From: Siphonodentalium dalli
Lineage: Eukaryota; Mollusca; Scaphopoda; Gadilida; Siphonodentaliidae
Direction of reading: 5' to 3'
Assembly (NCBI GenBank): GCA_032622095.1
Contig: CP136063.1
Coordinates: 149,351,379 to 149,415,378, forward strand
DNA: 64,000 bases
The number at the start of each line of letters is the position of its first letter. Within the stretch, counting starts at the first letter, position 1. Positions 28,601 to 43,600 of this stretch are shown one piece after another. A program made the position numbers and the translations under genes. The notes under the pieces are model-generated. The model had not been told where the DNA came from and did not search any database. It was given only the letters and a program-made list of their open reading frames with translations.

Positions 28601-31600
28601 GTGCCCCCTGCATGGTTTATTCGCAAACAACTAAAACATATCGTGCAATACTCCAGGCAGAGTAAGTATTTCTGACATGACCTTAGTTCTTATATTTTAG
28701 GATTAATGGCACTACATGCGATGAAATAAATAAACACCGTTCTCCCAACCAACCCACCCCATCCATTCTTTATATTTCCGATATGTTATATAAAATACGA
28801 AATATACGCGTATATGGACATCGTGTCAGTCTATATATAATTATGTTATGCGTGATATATAGAGCGTATATATATGTTTTATTCAGCCAATACGCATACG
28901 ATTGTTATTAAATACGCATTAAGACGACCGTGCCAATGGAGGTTTGGGTTGAGGCTAGAATTATTGACGAAATGCCGGAGATGTTTGAAGAAGTGCGTTT
29001 CTCTTACCTCCCCCAATCTCACCCATGAAGAGGAGAATGCATCTCGGGGAGATAACCAAGGGATGCTCGCCTTCACCCCTATCTCACACACACAACAGGA
29101 AAATTTGACTTATGTTTGACCAAAGACGATCACAATTATTTAATACAAATCCCCGTTATTTCGTCAAAGTACGTTCTATATAGAGTTATCACCCTTCCGA
29201 TTAACTCCGGATAGTTATTTATAAATGTAATTCTACATATATGACATAACCTAGCGTGTCACCTGCGTTTGAATATCAATCGCTATATATATCTAATCGT
29301 GAGCCAAGATTAAATATATGAGTGTCGCTATATATAATCAACAGAGCTGAAAATATATCCAGATCGAAGCTCTTGAATATAAACCTGGCTAACATTACTG
29401 CTACTAGCGCGTACATATTTATAAGCGTGTATAATTTTACATTAGCATTAGTGCATTTGCAGCTTCGAATGAGGCGTGTAAGTAGCATGTGTTATATGTG
29501 TTGTGTTTGGCATATAGAACTTTCACCAGACATACCCATTCCCTTCATACAGGCCCTCAACGTTGTTGCTACCTCGTCCTGATCGAAACCATCTCGTGGG
29601 CGAATTGATCCCTATCAATGCATAATGCAAAATTGTCAAATATAATATGTACATTAATTTAGCAACACCGTGGTACATGCATGGAATTGGAGCCACGTCC
29701 ACAGCACGGGTTCTTGGGGATAATATAAATGGTGACCAGTGCATAAATTCAGAAAATAACGGTCCGGCTTTGCGTTCTGTGTGTAAACTATTGCTACTGT
29801 ACAGAGGCAATCTTCAGGCTTTGATACACGACATATTCTGTTTAAAAATCATAAGTTGTGTGTCCCAAATAGTGGCGCAATATCATTAAAATGTGCAGCT
29901 AGCCATCAAAATTGTATTAATATAACTGTTATCGCTAACTGGCCGAGCAAATAAAATCAATGCAAATAATTACACTCCATACGCAAAGCCAGACCGTTCT
30001 GTGCATGTGGTGATGGTCAGGCTGAAAAGGAACTAGCAAAAACTCTCCGTGGTGCTCCGGGTCTTTTCCATGTTAATTATACAGTGAAGAGTGTATATTG
30101 AGCTACATGTTCACCAATGTTTTTAATGACCGAAATGACTCAAGATATAATATATATACACTGCATGCCATTCCAACTCGAAAAAGTTGACTATATATAT
30201 ATATATATCACCAGAGAGATGTTGGCTAACATTGACTGTTCGGTCAAAAGGCTTTATTTTCTGAAAATATATGCATGTGAAAATATGTTCATATAACTGA
30301 TAAAAAATAATCATGTATTTTCATTATGTGTTCGTTTTAACCCGGAACACCAGTCGGAGATTTCAGCACATTGTTAGTATCAAAGAACAAACACTTATCT
30401 CTGATCATCAGAGTCTGATGTGTGGAGAGATTCAAGCTTTTGAGTTTCCATGAAAACCTACCCATGCCTTTCATGGCAGCACGGAGGATAGTCGAAACCT
30501 CATCTTGGTCGAAGCCGTCTCTGGGTTTAACGGTCGGTTTCTGTCAGAACAAAGCTTATACACTAATTATTGAGAAACATGATGCAGATTAAAAACAAAT
30601 TTATCAACAGATTAGGCCTCACATCAATCTCATCATTTGGCATTAAATACCGGATAGTCCTTCCTGTGGATGACACAGCTGGGACAGATCATATATCTAA
30701 TAAAATAAAAGTTACACATTGAGTATCATCGTGCATGTTCGCCATTCACCAGCCGGCTTGTGTTCAAGTTACCAGGAATCGGACGGTTGCACGGTACATC
30801 TATATGGATAGTTTATGTATAATTTGCTCTTCTGAGCTTCAGAAGATATATCGATAGATTAGACGGCAATATCTTCAATAATTCTGATAACCGGAGTCAG
30901 TTTTAAAAATAATAAAAAACTTGCGTCCCAATGACCTTGTAACACTTTCTTGACAGGAGCTGCGCTGGCGCAGCATCAACCTCTTGAGTGCTATACGTCA
31001 GTACCGAGTACGGACGTATAAAATGTCACGCCGTGTGCTATTCGTCCGTACTGAGTACAGACCTATAGGAATCACTGAACTAAATGGTTTCTCATATATA
31101 GGCGACAGTGTTAACGTTTCGACCGAATTCACTGAATTGAAGCCAACACGTGCAGGCTATTCCCGTGGTGTTTACCCAGCTAGATTGACACCAGTTGATC
31201 ACGAAAATGCAAGAAAAATCACAGGTCATGTGTTTACTTTTTGAATAAATTCCACGGCAGGGCTATCACACAGCCAAATTTTGTCTGGAAAAACCTAGAA
31301 CTACAGCAGCTAGCTAAATCAATTTACCACTCACAAAAATCCATTCCCCCATTAATTCACCAGTTTAAATTATTTAGATATTATGTACAAATCAAATAAA
31401 CACGATGTCATCCTTTAATAACGTTCACGTGTATCAGGTGAAGGTCATTCTTCATGTACCTTCACCGTTAGCATTCCACGGTGTACTCGCTCCCCGACTC
31501 TGGAACACATTTAGCTCCCTGATTCATATACTACTCAAGCACACTAGCAGTCGGCCATTCGGTATAACTGGAACTCAGAAATTGGTGCATCGGAACAATT

Positions 31601-34600
31601 ATATCGAAGTTTCAAACCGTTTATGATGTTCCACGATTGTGAATTATAATGCCCTTCAAACTGAGTCAGTATTATGGTTTTCGTGATATTCCGCCGCTAT
31701 ATATTTTCACTGGAAAATGGCCATAACGTCAACAACCCAGCACTCAACGTCATATGGGTGATTCTCGCTTATAAATGTGGAACAATTGGTGAAGCAGCCA
31801 TCTAGCATAAAATATGTGCATGTTACCATGACATAATGCATATGTGAATTTCAGGTAGAGTGTGCGACACCAAAAAAATAAAATACCACTGCCTGATAGT
31901 CAATCCCACAAAGACCAGAGCAGCTTCAGTATGCAGAATCGATACCTACGTTACTGAAGCCAAGACTACATTCAAGTGTTTCAACACGATTTGCATTGAC
32001 TAAATAAGCCACTGAGCTATTCGCATCGCCTAAAATTACAGCGCTCGAGGCAAACTTTTAGAAATCGTTTGAGTTGCAACTGTCAGAAATATTACATCAG
32101 AATTAAGATCAGTTTATGCCATGAAGCCAGAATGTGGATACCTACGTTACCACCGAGTACAGCGAGGTGTAATTTGTAACAAACGCAACAGATACATGTC
32201 TACCACCATACACAAATACCCACATGTAATTGTTATTCTGGAGGGGTGATTAAAAATAACAATTGATATTCCACATTGTGAGTGTTACCATATATGTCAG
32301 GAAACCAATGGTTGTAAAACTATCGATACCTACGTTACCACGGTATTATGACACTACGACCTACATATTTTAATTTTATTTCGGTTACATATCATCTGGT
32401 ACACACCAATGACCATTATGGGTGGTGGATTGCTTTTGATATCCAATTGTTGTATTTGCTGTACCCAGATGAACCGTGAAATCGATACCTACGTTACCGA
32501 TACATACGTTACAAAAATTTAATGTTTTTTTTAAAGTCGCCCAAAACGTTCCATTTTTCGCGTAGAATCAGATTAATTAAAGGCTGCACGTAAACAGATA
32601 TGAAAGTTAGCACAACATATCAGCAAACAATATATATATGAAGTTTAAAAAGATTCAATCGAGTGTGTTTTAAATAGACCTAGCATATCTGGATATCGGT
32701 TTTGTTTTGGAAGTGTAGGTGAAGAACTACTAGCGAGTCCGCGGTTGTTGTGGGTATCAAATTTACGTTTATGACACATGAGAAAAAAACATCAGGGCAT
32801 GCATGTCTTCTTTGTTAAGTTTTAATGATATTGTCACTTTAGCACGATTAAAATGTGTTTGTATAAACAAAATTTGTACATTATGCAGGTCGAAGATGTA
32901 CCATGATTCGAACTCACAACCCTTTGATCCGTAGCACGATCCCACGAAAAATGTGACATTTGACCTACTACGCGCCATAACATAACACCACAAACGAAAT
33001 ACTATTTTTCAAATGTATATAATAACTTACATGTACATCGATGTTTAAATGCACCATATATATAATTAAGGTATATATATATACTGATATATATAATACT
33101 AGCCGATGAGCCCGACGTTGTCCGGGCTATTCAAAAACCAAATTTCAAGTCGATAGCTCCACCCGTTTCCGAGATCTGGTCTGCGCATGCGCGAAGCTGG
33201 CGTCGCACGGGCTCGGCGACCCGATAAAATTCGTATCCGGGGCAAGATACATTCACATACCAAATTTCAAGTCGATAGATCCACCCGTTTCCGAGATCTC
33301 GTCTGCGCATGCGCGAAGCTGGCGTCGCACGGGCTCGGCGACCCGATAAAATTCGTATCCGGGGCAAGATACATTCACATACCAAATTTCAAGTCGATAG
33401 CTCCACCCGTTTCCGAGATCTGGTCTGCGCATGCGCGAAGCTGGCGTCGCACGGGCTCGGCGACCCGATAAAATTCGTATCCGGGGCAAGATGCATTCAC
33501 ATACCAAATTTCAAGTCGATAGCTCCACCCGTTTCCGAGATCGCGTCTGCGCGAAACTGGCGTCGCACGGGCTCGGCGACCCGATAAAATTCGTATCCGG
33601 GGCAAGATACATTCACATAGCAAATTTCAAGTCGATAGCTCCACCCGTTTCCGAGATCTCGTCTGCGCATGCGCGAAGCGGGCGCCGCACGGGCTCGCCA
33701 ATACGACAACGTCCACCGCCTGGTCAAACTACACACACGTACCACGTTTCGTCCCGATCGGTCGAGAATCGTAGATTTGTATTAATGACAGACAAACAAA
33801 CAGACAGAGGTCTTCAAAATATATATGAGACTAGCCGATGAGCCCGACGTTGTCCGGGCTATTCAAAAACCAAATTTCAAGTCGATAGCTCTACCCAGTC
33901 CGACGTTGTCCGGGCTATTCAAAAACCAAATTTCAAGTCGATAGCTCTACCCGTTTCCGAGATCTGGTCTGTGCATGCGCGAAGTTGGCGACGCGCGAAG
34001 TTGGCGACGCACGGACTCGGCGACCCGATAAAATTCGTATCCGGGGCAAGATACATTCACATAGCAAATTTCAAGTCGATAGCTCGGCTCGCCAATACGA
34101 CAACGTCCATCGCCTGGTCAAACTACACACACGTACCAAGTTTCGTCCCGATCGGTCGAGAATCGTAGATTTGTATAAATGACAAACATACAGACAAACA
34201 TACAGACAAACATACAGACAAACATACAGACAGAGGTCTTCAAAATATATATGAGACTAGCCGATGAGCCCGACGTTGTCCGGGCTATTCAAAAACCAAA
34301 TTTCAAGTCGATAGCTCTACCCAGCCCGAAATTTCAAGTCGATAGCTCTACCCGTTTCCGAGATCTGGTCTGCGCATGCGCGAAGCTGGCGTCGCATGGG
34401 CTCGGCGACCCGATAAAATTCGTATCCGGGGCAAGATACATTCACATAGCAAATTTCAAGTCGATAGCTCCACCCGTTTCCGAGATCTGGTCTGCGCATG
34501 CGCGAAGCTGGTGTCGCACGGGCTCGGCGACCCGATAAAATTCGTATCCGGGGCAAGATACATTCACATAGCAAATTTCAAGTCGATAGCTCCACCCGTT

Positions 34601-37600
34601 TCCGAGATCTCGTCTGCGCATGCGCGAAGCGGGCGCCGCACGGGCTCGCCAATACGACAACGTTCACCGCCTGGTCAAACTACACACACGTACCAAGTTT
34701 CGTCCCGATCGGTCGAGAATCGTAGATTTGTATTAATGACAGACAGACAGACAGACAAACAAACAAACAAACAAACATACATACAGACAGAGGTCTTCAA
34801 AATATATATGAGACTAGCCGATGAGCCCGACGTTGTCCGGGCTATTCAAAAACCAAATTTCAAGTCGATAGCTCTACCCAGCCCGACGATTTCAAGTCGA
34901 TAGCTCTACCCGTTTCCGAGATCTGGTCTGCGCATGCGCGAAGCTGGCGTCGCACGGGCTCGGCGACCCGATAAAATTCGTATCCGGGGCAAGATACATT
35001 CACATAGCAAATTTCAAGTCGATAGCTCCACCCGTTTCCGAGATCTCGTCTGCGCTGGCGCCGCACGGGCTCGCCAATACGACAACGTTCACCGCCTGGT
35101 CAAACTACACACACGTACCAAGTTTCGTCCCGATCGGTCGAGAATCGTAGATTTGTATAAATGACAGACAGACAGACAGACAAACAAACAAACAAACAAA
35201 CATACATACAGACAGAGGTCTTCAAAATATATATGAGATATTAGAAAGTATGGCATCACGCCGAGTGCTTGAGCATGGTTCAATAGTCATTGTCGCCCGA
35301 TCATTGGAAAGCGATCTCTGTATTCTCTCTCTCTGTTTCAATTGTTGAATTAAACGTTTGTTCGAATTAGAGTCTGCATATGTTGACTATACATTCATGT
35401 CTCTTGGGTGGTCGCACCGTTCCGCGCATGCTCGTGTAACACAATGGGTGCGCACTGAATCGTTTATATTTGAAACGATGACGGTGAAAATAAGGATTTC
35501 CGTACATTCAAGTTGAAAAGTGCACGATTCTATAGGAAACGCGCCAAAAGTTAAGTTAATCATTAACTCCAAATTACATGATACATACTCTCATTATCCA
35601 ACGTGCCACCAAATGTGCGATATCTACGTTACCATGCACATATATATGTATTAAGTCATTCGCCAAGTTATTGAAATTGAAAATATATATAGATTGAATT
35701 CCTATTAGTGATTCTCAAATGATCTTACCAGGTACGAGGAAAAAGTAACATATTATAAAGAATATGTCCATTTATAGCTATGCATTACATCCGGTTCTTA
35801 CTATGCTTGCCATGCAGGCGCATGGAACATGTGAATAGAATGTTATATATTGTATTTTGGTACGAAAACTAACTACATTGCACATAGCAAGTCAATACTA
35901 TATTGCAAATGTATATGCAATAACTTACATGGTTGTTTCAATGCATTGTATGTCACATATGAACATCGGCAGTAGCACAGCGATACCTACGTTACCAAAT
36001 TAGTGTCCCATTCCGAGGTAGAATATGTCAGTTCATACGCCAGGGGCATTAGTAACACCGTGATTTTATTCGATCATATTATTTCAGTATAAGATTTTGT
36101 CATAACCGTGCGATAAGGGTGGTTCTTTGTCAACCAGGAGTCAATTGAGCTACTTTTAATTATAAAATGCACAAATATTAGTCATTTTTTTCGACGATTT
36201 CGTACTCTATCAATATGATTCGCTGGGTACACAGTCTCCTCATTTTTCACTTAATCAGATGGAAATATAAATCTATGTTTACCAGCTGTGTCTCTTTTAA
36301 AAAACGTTAGCTTCCGGAGTCGAATTTCTAGTTAACTTCAACACAATAACTAACTATTAACAGAAGATCAACCAATCGGCAACGTAGGTATCGGGAGGCA
36401 ATTTTCGGTATCGGTGTCACCTTTATTGGAGTAGCCAAATGTTAGAATCCCTCTGATTGGTGTTGCTGAAAATTATTTTGATTATTATTTGTATCCAACA
36501 GAACAAAAAAATGTTGTCGCCAATTGCCCTAGCGCAGTTTTATTTTTTGACATTTTTTTAACTGCAATTGTACCCCATAAGCGAGAACCACCCACATAAC
36601 ACCACTAGCAGTGAAGCTGTTAAAGATCCTGTGCCAGTGCATTCTCTTGGAGCCTAATTGCAATGGCTTAAAAAGAATGCATCGGCTAAAGAAAGTCAAG
36701 GTAAATATTGTTAGGCCACTGTATTCTCTTATATTTGCGAGGCTCCCCATGGGTATATTGATTGTATTATGGGTCAAAAAGATTAAACGAATTGTTGTTG
36801 ACAGGCAAAGTTAGAAGTGCTCAAGTCACTTCCGCGATTAACTCCATCGACTCCGTAGGCCTATATGCGCAAAGTTAGTAGGGAATGTGCGATCGTATAA
36901 TATACTATACACTGTATCGTATACTTATGTCATATATATGATCTACATATTTGCATGCAGTACCTAAATTACAAACGGAAGGAATGTCAATATTAAAGTG
37001 GTTCGTCTGCAAATATGGGAAGTCAAAATGTTGACATAATTATTCAGTCTTTTCCCGCACCTATACATACCAGTACATGCATATCCCAAATGTGTAGGAA
37101 TGTGACGAAAATGTTTCCGCCTTCTATAATCCTTCGCACATTTAACTTGTATATAAATTACGCGCAGCGCTTATATGCGATATATACCGTTGACATTTCA
37201 TGAATGGTGTATGGTTTCTTGATATGAGATTTAAATCTCACAAGTTCACATATCGCATATACTCCGATATAGATTAAATGGTGCATACCATTGCCCTGAC
37301 TGACGTATTTTGTTTCACAGAACATGGAAAGTTAGCAATGCATAAATAACATGAGTGTAGCATGATTGCTCGTGGATTCATATATATATGTGAACACATT
37401 CTCATTAATTTCTTATCGAAATGGTCATGTATCGATCGGAACGGCACAGTGAGATATTCCTCAACTCAGATCGAACCCGTGTCAACCTCGTCTGTTAGCC
37501 CAGACTGCGACGATCGTATCCACGATCTAACCACATAATTATATAGGTTACTGGGATATCCTTAAACGGAAGCCCTTTCACCGAGTTTATGGGTGGTGTG

Positions 37601-40600
37601 AAAGCGGAAAAAGTGCGACAATGTAATTGTTCCGAACTTCCGAGATAATATAGTTGTTTGATTGAGGAATCATATACTCCTATATATATGTGTGCCTAAT
37701 AATAGTGTCAGCACGATTATTAATTTTGAAGAAAATTCCAACGATCACTATTATTTCGCATTGAGACAGATTGAAATTGCCATCACTGTTATTAAAGGTA
37801 CTCAATCCGATCAGATGGTCCCCATCTCAACAGATTGCAACAACAACAATCCGATCAGAGGGTCCTATATTACTATTTCTTTGGCATTGGGGTTAAAAAA
37901 TATTTGATTAGATTAAACAAAGCTCAGAGTTATTAGATATGGATTTTTGAAATTTGTTATTTTCTCGAGATGAGTACTAATAATTGCCCTTAATTTCGTA
38001 ATCTGCTCGAGATGTGTACACCAAAAACACTATTCAAACAGACAAGGATGGATAACTCTAAAATCAAGTGGTAATAATAACGCAATTTTGACTGTTCTGG
38101 GACAGAAAGAATAGAAATAACGAAACTTCAAATATCGATATCTGATCACCCTGAGCGTTGTTTGGTAGGTTCCTCGACTCGAATCAATTGTTTTTCATGA
38201 AACAACGGTGAAATAAATGCACTTGGTGCATAGTAAGTAAAATTGCCGCCATTGTGGATGCCATATTATCTGGAGTCTCTGCGACTCGGCCACTTTTTTT
38301 CTTGGTAACAACCGAAAAAAAGTTCCCCGGGGATGGGGGTGCAGGAATCAGGATCGATAAATATCTCCTGGACTATGCCCCGCTCGGAGGTTATTTCGTA
38401 TTGATTGTTTTGACTCCTTATAAATTATACCAAAAAGAGAAATAAAATTATGTAATAACCATATAATCCATGCACGGGTCATCGGAATCGAATAGACCCC
38501 ATGCAAGCGCAGAAATATGAACGAGTGTGCTACCTGTTATGTGGTCGAGTTACCTGTGCAATTATATGCACGGCGTGAATATATGCAGTTATAATTTATG
38601 TACTATAAAAGGATCGACATGCAGAAAATACAATCTTCAGAAAGCTCGTATTAAATAAGTGATTAAATGTCATTAAAATTCGAGGTATATATATATATAT
38701 GCAGGCTTATAAGGTTGCACGTTTGTGACTCATTGATGTGTGTCGGTGTATGCACACCAGGATTTTGTGGAGTACGAGTTCACTGCCTTGGGGCATTAAC
38801 AAAATCGCTGTGAATGAAAGTTTACCGGTATCCGCTTTACTATCCACGCTTTCTGCCTATAACACCAGGCAGTCCGATTTTACATGGTCTATTATACGCA
38901 ATGTGCGCATTTATGTATATAGCTTGACAACACACGATTCATATTGAATAGACCACAAATATTAATATATTCGACATGAATAGACCAAGGTCTCACATGG
39001 TGATCCACAATGGTTATGTTCTCAGATAAAGCGCGCATACTTGTGAGAAATTCATGCAAGCTATAGTGTCTCGCAATGTTCAATTCAAACTATATATATA
39101 TTGGGCTAAATGGCCTAATTTGAAAAGAATTTTAACTCATACGAAAGTGTAATATGCTACGTTGCAATTGCACATATTAGTCCACGCCATCCATCGCGAG
39201 ATTATACCGAGTCCGTGTCTCCATCACTCTGACATATATAGGCTATATACGCCAGTATACCAGTAATCGTATGGTCACAGATGAAATTTCGGAGGAAGTG
39301 CATTGTGATGTTTCCAGAATGGCAGATCAAGAATTTCGAAGGTAGTGGGTTCGAACCCATGTTCAGACTGATACGCGTCCTAACTCTCGGCGAAAGGGGC
39401 TTCCTTTGTTAAGGATGTCCCGTAGCCGATGTGGTTAGGTCGTGGATAAGATAATCATAATCTGGGCTAGACGAAGTAGGCGCGGGTTCATACCCCGGCA
39501 TGGATGGAAATCGGGACCGATTCTTTTCAAGGTTGATTTGGTTTGAGGGACAATGTACCATTCCGATCGACACAATCATGGCAATAACGGTAATTCTTTA
39601 GGTATTGATAAGAACATGAACTGAGCCAGACATAGAGAATTTTAATCCTAAATCATAAGTACTATATAAGATCATGTCAGAAATCCCTACCAAATGTCCT
39701 GTGGTATCTCAGCGGAGCGATGGGAGATAATTCTGCCTGGAGTTTGAACAAAATCATGGTGTGCATACACCGACACACACAAATGAGTCACAAACGTGCA
39801 ACCATGCATAATTATAAGCCTGCACATATATATTTCTTCCATTTTCGTAAAAAGTTGGTGTCAATCTAGTTGGGTAAACATCACATTATACTTAGTGGCC
39901 CGTAGGCTTCAATTCAGTAAATTTGGCGAAACGTTAACACTGTCGCCTATATGCATGGGAAACCATTTAGTTCAATGATTCCAAGAATGGCGCGTTGAGG
40001 GTTACAGTGAAGTAATTAGTCTTGATTGACAGCCGTCTTGCTCTAAGTATGCTTGGTTGGAGTCAGGTCCGTCCTGGTTATGAAGTAATTCGATTGGTGG
40101 CGCCCTCCAACGGATTTTGGACCAAGATGCAGGAGAGAATTAAAAAAATTATGGGCTCTGGTTGGTTAATAGTAGTTTCGATATTTAAAGTTTAAACATA
40201 AAATACATGCAATCACTCCTCTTGAAATTTCAGGACTCCAAACAAAACATTGGCACATTGTAAAGCACGTGGTTGAATTTTTTTGGTGCGAGGTAAAAAA
40301 TGTCAATATTTTGTTCATGCAATTCTGACTCTCGATTATAAATCCCAAATTTAAAGGTACATTCCATGCACGACGATATGATTTTTTTTCATGCAGAAAC
40401 TTTGCGCAGATGCCAATCCTGGTGACCGTGTACTCATTTATCACAATTCGTGGATAGTCAGGGCTGCAGGTCATTTTATGTTAACACTCAGGCCTATCAG
40501 GGGGGGGGTGAAAAAATTTCTTCCGGCACGTATGCCGGGGTGGGTGGGTGGTCAAACCCACCAACAAGCAATTTTTTCCGCAACTAAAAAAAAAAATTCC

Positions 40601-43600
40601 TGCTTGTTTTTAGTGTTTTGGCAATGAGTTGGGCTTCAAAACCACTTTGAATCAGTTTGAATGAGAGAAATAATGTAATTCTAACTGGTAAACTGACTGC
40701 AGGCAGTTATCGTGTTGTATTTTGTTGCAAATTTTGAAATCCAAGATGGCCGCTGGCAGCCATGTTTTTTTGGCCGAATGACCTCAAAATTACTCATTCC
40801 TATTTACATGTCCATGTTAACATCCATGATAAATAGTATGCACAGAAATTCATATACAGCTGTTTACAGTGAATTTCCCCCCGCAAATCTCTGTTTTAGT
40901 GTTAAAAGGGGGGGTGGGTGTCAAAAAATGGTCGGAAAAAACTGCCGAAAACGGAAAAAAATTTGGCGGTGGGGGTGGGTGGGTACAAAAAATGATCGAA
41001 AGGGAAAAAATGCCATACGTGCCTGAAATTTTTTTCCGACCCCCCCCTGGGCCTATGGGAAATAATTACTTCACTGTAACCTGAATGTCACATATGTGCA
41101 TAAATCCCTGTCAGTTTTCCCGGGATATCGAAGTGCACGAAATGCGATGCATATACCGTACATGTATATAAATTGATTATCCGAGCCACTTGGTAACATT
41201 TGCTCCAATAAATATACAGGCGATGCAATTTCTCAATGGATAACTCGCATGCTTGCAGGTATTGATATTCATGAATGTACACCGGCAGACGATTTATCTG
41301 TAAGCCTTAATTGTATCATAGCTTCATAGCTCGGTTGCAAGTTGTCTGGACATTCTTATGAATTTGCCAAATATTACAGCGGCGATGAACCGCCACCTCA
41401 GGCCTCGTCGGTTATTAATATGATACACCAGATTACTAATCTGTTATAACAGATTAGTTAATCTGATATATCAGATTAGTTGGCATTTCCATGCATGCAG
41501 CAATGAATACGAATCCTATAGTATCTGCTCGACTGACTCTGTCGCACTGAACATACTTATATTCCCCCAACACCATAGCTATGTATATGAACAGTAGACC
41601 ATTCCAATGTTTATAATTTTTGAAGGTACTCAATCCGATCAGACAGTCCCCATATCACCAAGCTACAACATTTCTTCAAAATACGCTTTAGTTTTCAGAA
41701 TCGATTAATTGCAACAAAATAATGCTAACCGCTGTCAACTATATATGGTATCAAATTTCACAAAACGTGTTATTTATCAACATTTGGTTCAACGAAATAT
41801 GGCAGTATTATCACGAAAGTATCACGAAATTCGGTCGTATGACCACTTGATTTTAGAGTTATCCATCTTCATCCGCAATTTTGTCCGAGACCGTGCGTTT
41901 GACGTTTTGCTGGGCCACAAATAATTGCACATCTCGAGAAACAACAAACTTCAAAAATCGATATTTTATCACTCTGAGCTTTTATGGGTGGGTTCCTCGA
42001 CTCAATCAAATATTTTACCCCCCCCCCCCCGAAACCAAAGAAATAGTAATTTAGGAGCGATAGTTCGGATAATGCATCTTTAAACTAAATGGGATATTCC
42101 ATTCAGAAAAGAAAGTGTTAAAGGTAAAGTGGAACATTGCATCTGTAAAAACAAAGACACCCAGAACGCCATAACTTCCAGAGTGCGACAAAATTACATG
42201 TATGCATTCTTCCAGCATGCTGCTCTGTACCATTACCATACATGCATACAGTACCATAGAACATCCTGGTTTGACAAATGTTGATTAATGTTTAACCATG
42301 CAACGCAAGCCAATATGGCCTCAAATGATACGTTTGCCAACTTTAAATTCAGCAGCAGATTATCAAAAACGTCACAAAATTCACAGAAAACAATAACAAT
42401 CTACCATAATTATAGTACATAACACTATATATACTGGCTGGTAGCAGGTTTAAAAAGTATATGGTACTTACTTGCCGACCAATTAATCTGACTTTGTGCG
42501 CACGTATACAGACCTGGTCAGATTCATTTCCATAAAATATAGTATTATACCGGATTCAGCAGAAATCCATAAGATTTTTTGTTGTTGCAAAATCCATATT
42601 TTATAGTACCAAAACTTACTTAATTTCAGGTTTCCAAAGTGAAGTATGAGTTGTGATAGTTTGCAATTGAGATTTTTTGAAAAATCACGAATGGGGTGCC
42701 TCCTTAAATTGATTAGCAGTTTCTGACTGAGGGACACAAATTTTCACATCTGAACATTAAAATTGCAAAATCCTAACATCTCTAGACTGGACTCCAGCTT
42801 TCTAAGTGTTGGAAATTTGGAAATTTCCAACCTGTATGACGCCCCCCCCCCCCCCCCCCCTGATGTTGGAAAATTCCAGCTCGAAAATGTTTGAACAAAC
42901 GTAGAAACATATGCAAATATTGGTCTGAAAGCAACAAATTTCTCACTAATACATTGTTGAAAAACTGAACTACGATAACAATCTCAACCTATTGTTGATA
43001 TGCATAACAAGGCGTAAGCTGAATTTCATGGCGGTTACATTTGGTGATACACCGAGCGCTCGTCTCTAAAGGCCAAATGTGTTCCACATTACACTTCCTC
43101 GTCAACATTCATATCCGGTTAACGAGCGTTATTTATTAAAGACATATTAGTTGTGGATTTATTACATAAAACCCATCGGGCAGTATCAAAACAATCCCCA
43201 TAGGAAGAATGTAGACAGGAACTTAGATTGTCGAAAATTCAAACCACATCGACTATGACATTTCAGAGAACACAACACAACGGTTGAACTAAGTGCACAT
43301 GTAAATGTTTATTAGTTTATTCGGGACGCATTTTTGGGCATAAACAGTAAACATCACAATTATTGCACCAATAATTATAATAATTGTGTGTAATTCGTTT
43401 ATAGCAATGGTGCTGTTTTCCGACTATTTGGATATAAAATTTATGAAAATAACTTATGTTCGCATGATTATTCATTATTCCGTTCGGAACACCCCGGTGA
43501 ATGTTTCACATCACTTTAAATGTAGTTGTACCGGTCATGTAGCATTCGGCTAGAGTTACATACAAACTGTGATATGATATGGCGATAATAACGATTATTA

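Noticed and set aside
31405-31626. Frame with [14 protein letters not shown], similar to LINE C-terminal tails
   Set aside because: A single short motif with no conserved neighbours before or after it; too weak to call an element.
32890-32945. tRNA-like segment with GATTCGAACTCACAACCC (minus strand)
   Set aside because: B-box-like phrase only; no cloverleaf can be drawn.
33131-35164. Many overlapping open frames on both strands with [20 protein letters not shown]-like repeats
   Set aside because: They are a by-product of a 122-bp satellite (three units make 366 bp, divisible by three). No start context, splice sites or domains.
39420-39510. tRNA gene candidate with GGTTCATACCCC B box
   Set aside because: No acceptor stem pairs and the arm lengths are wrong. 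A related copy at 37465-37576 shows it is a dispersed repeat.
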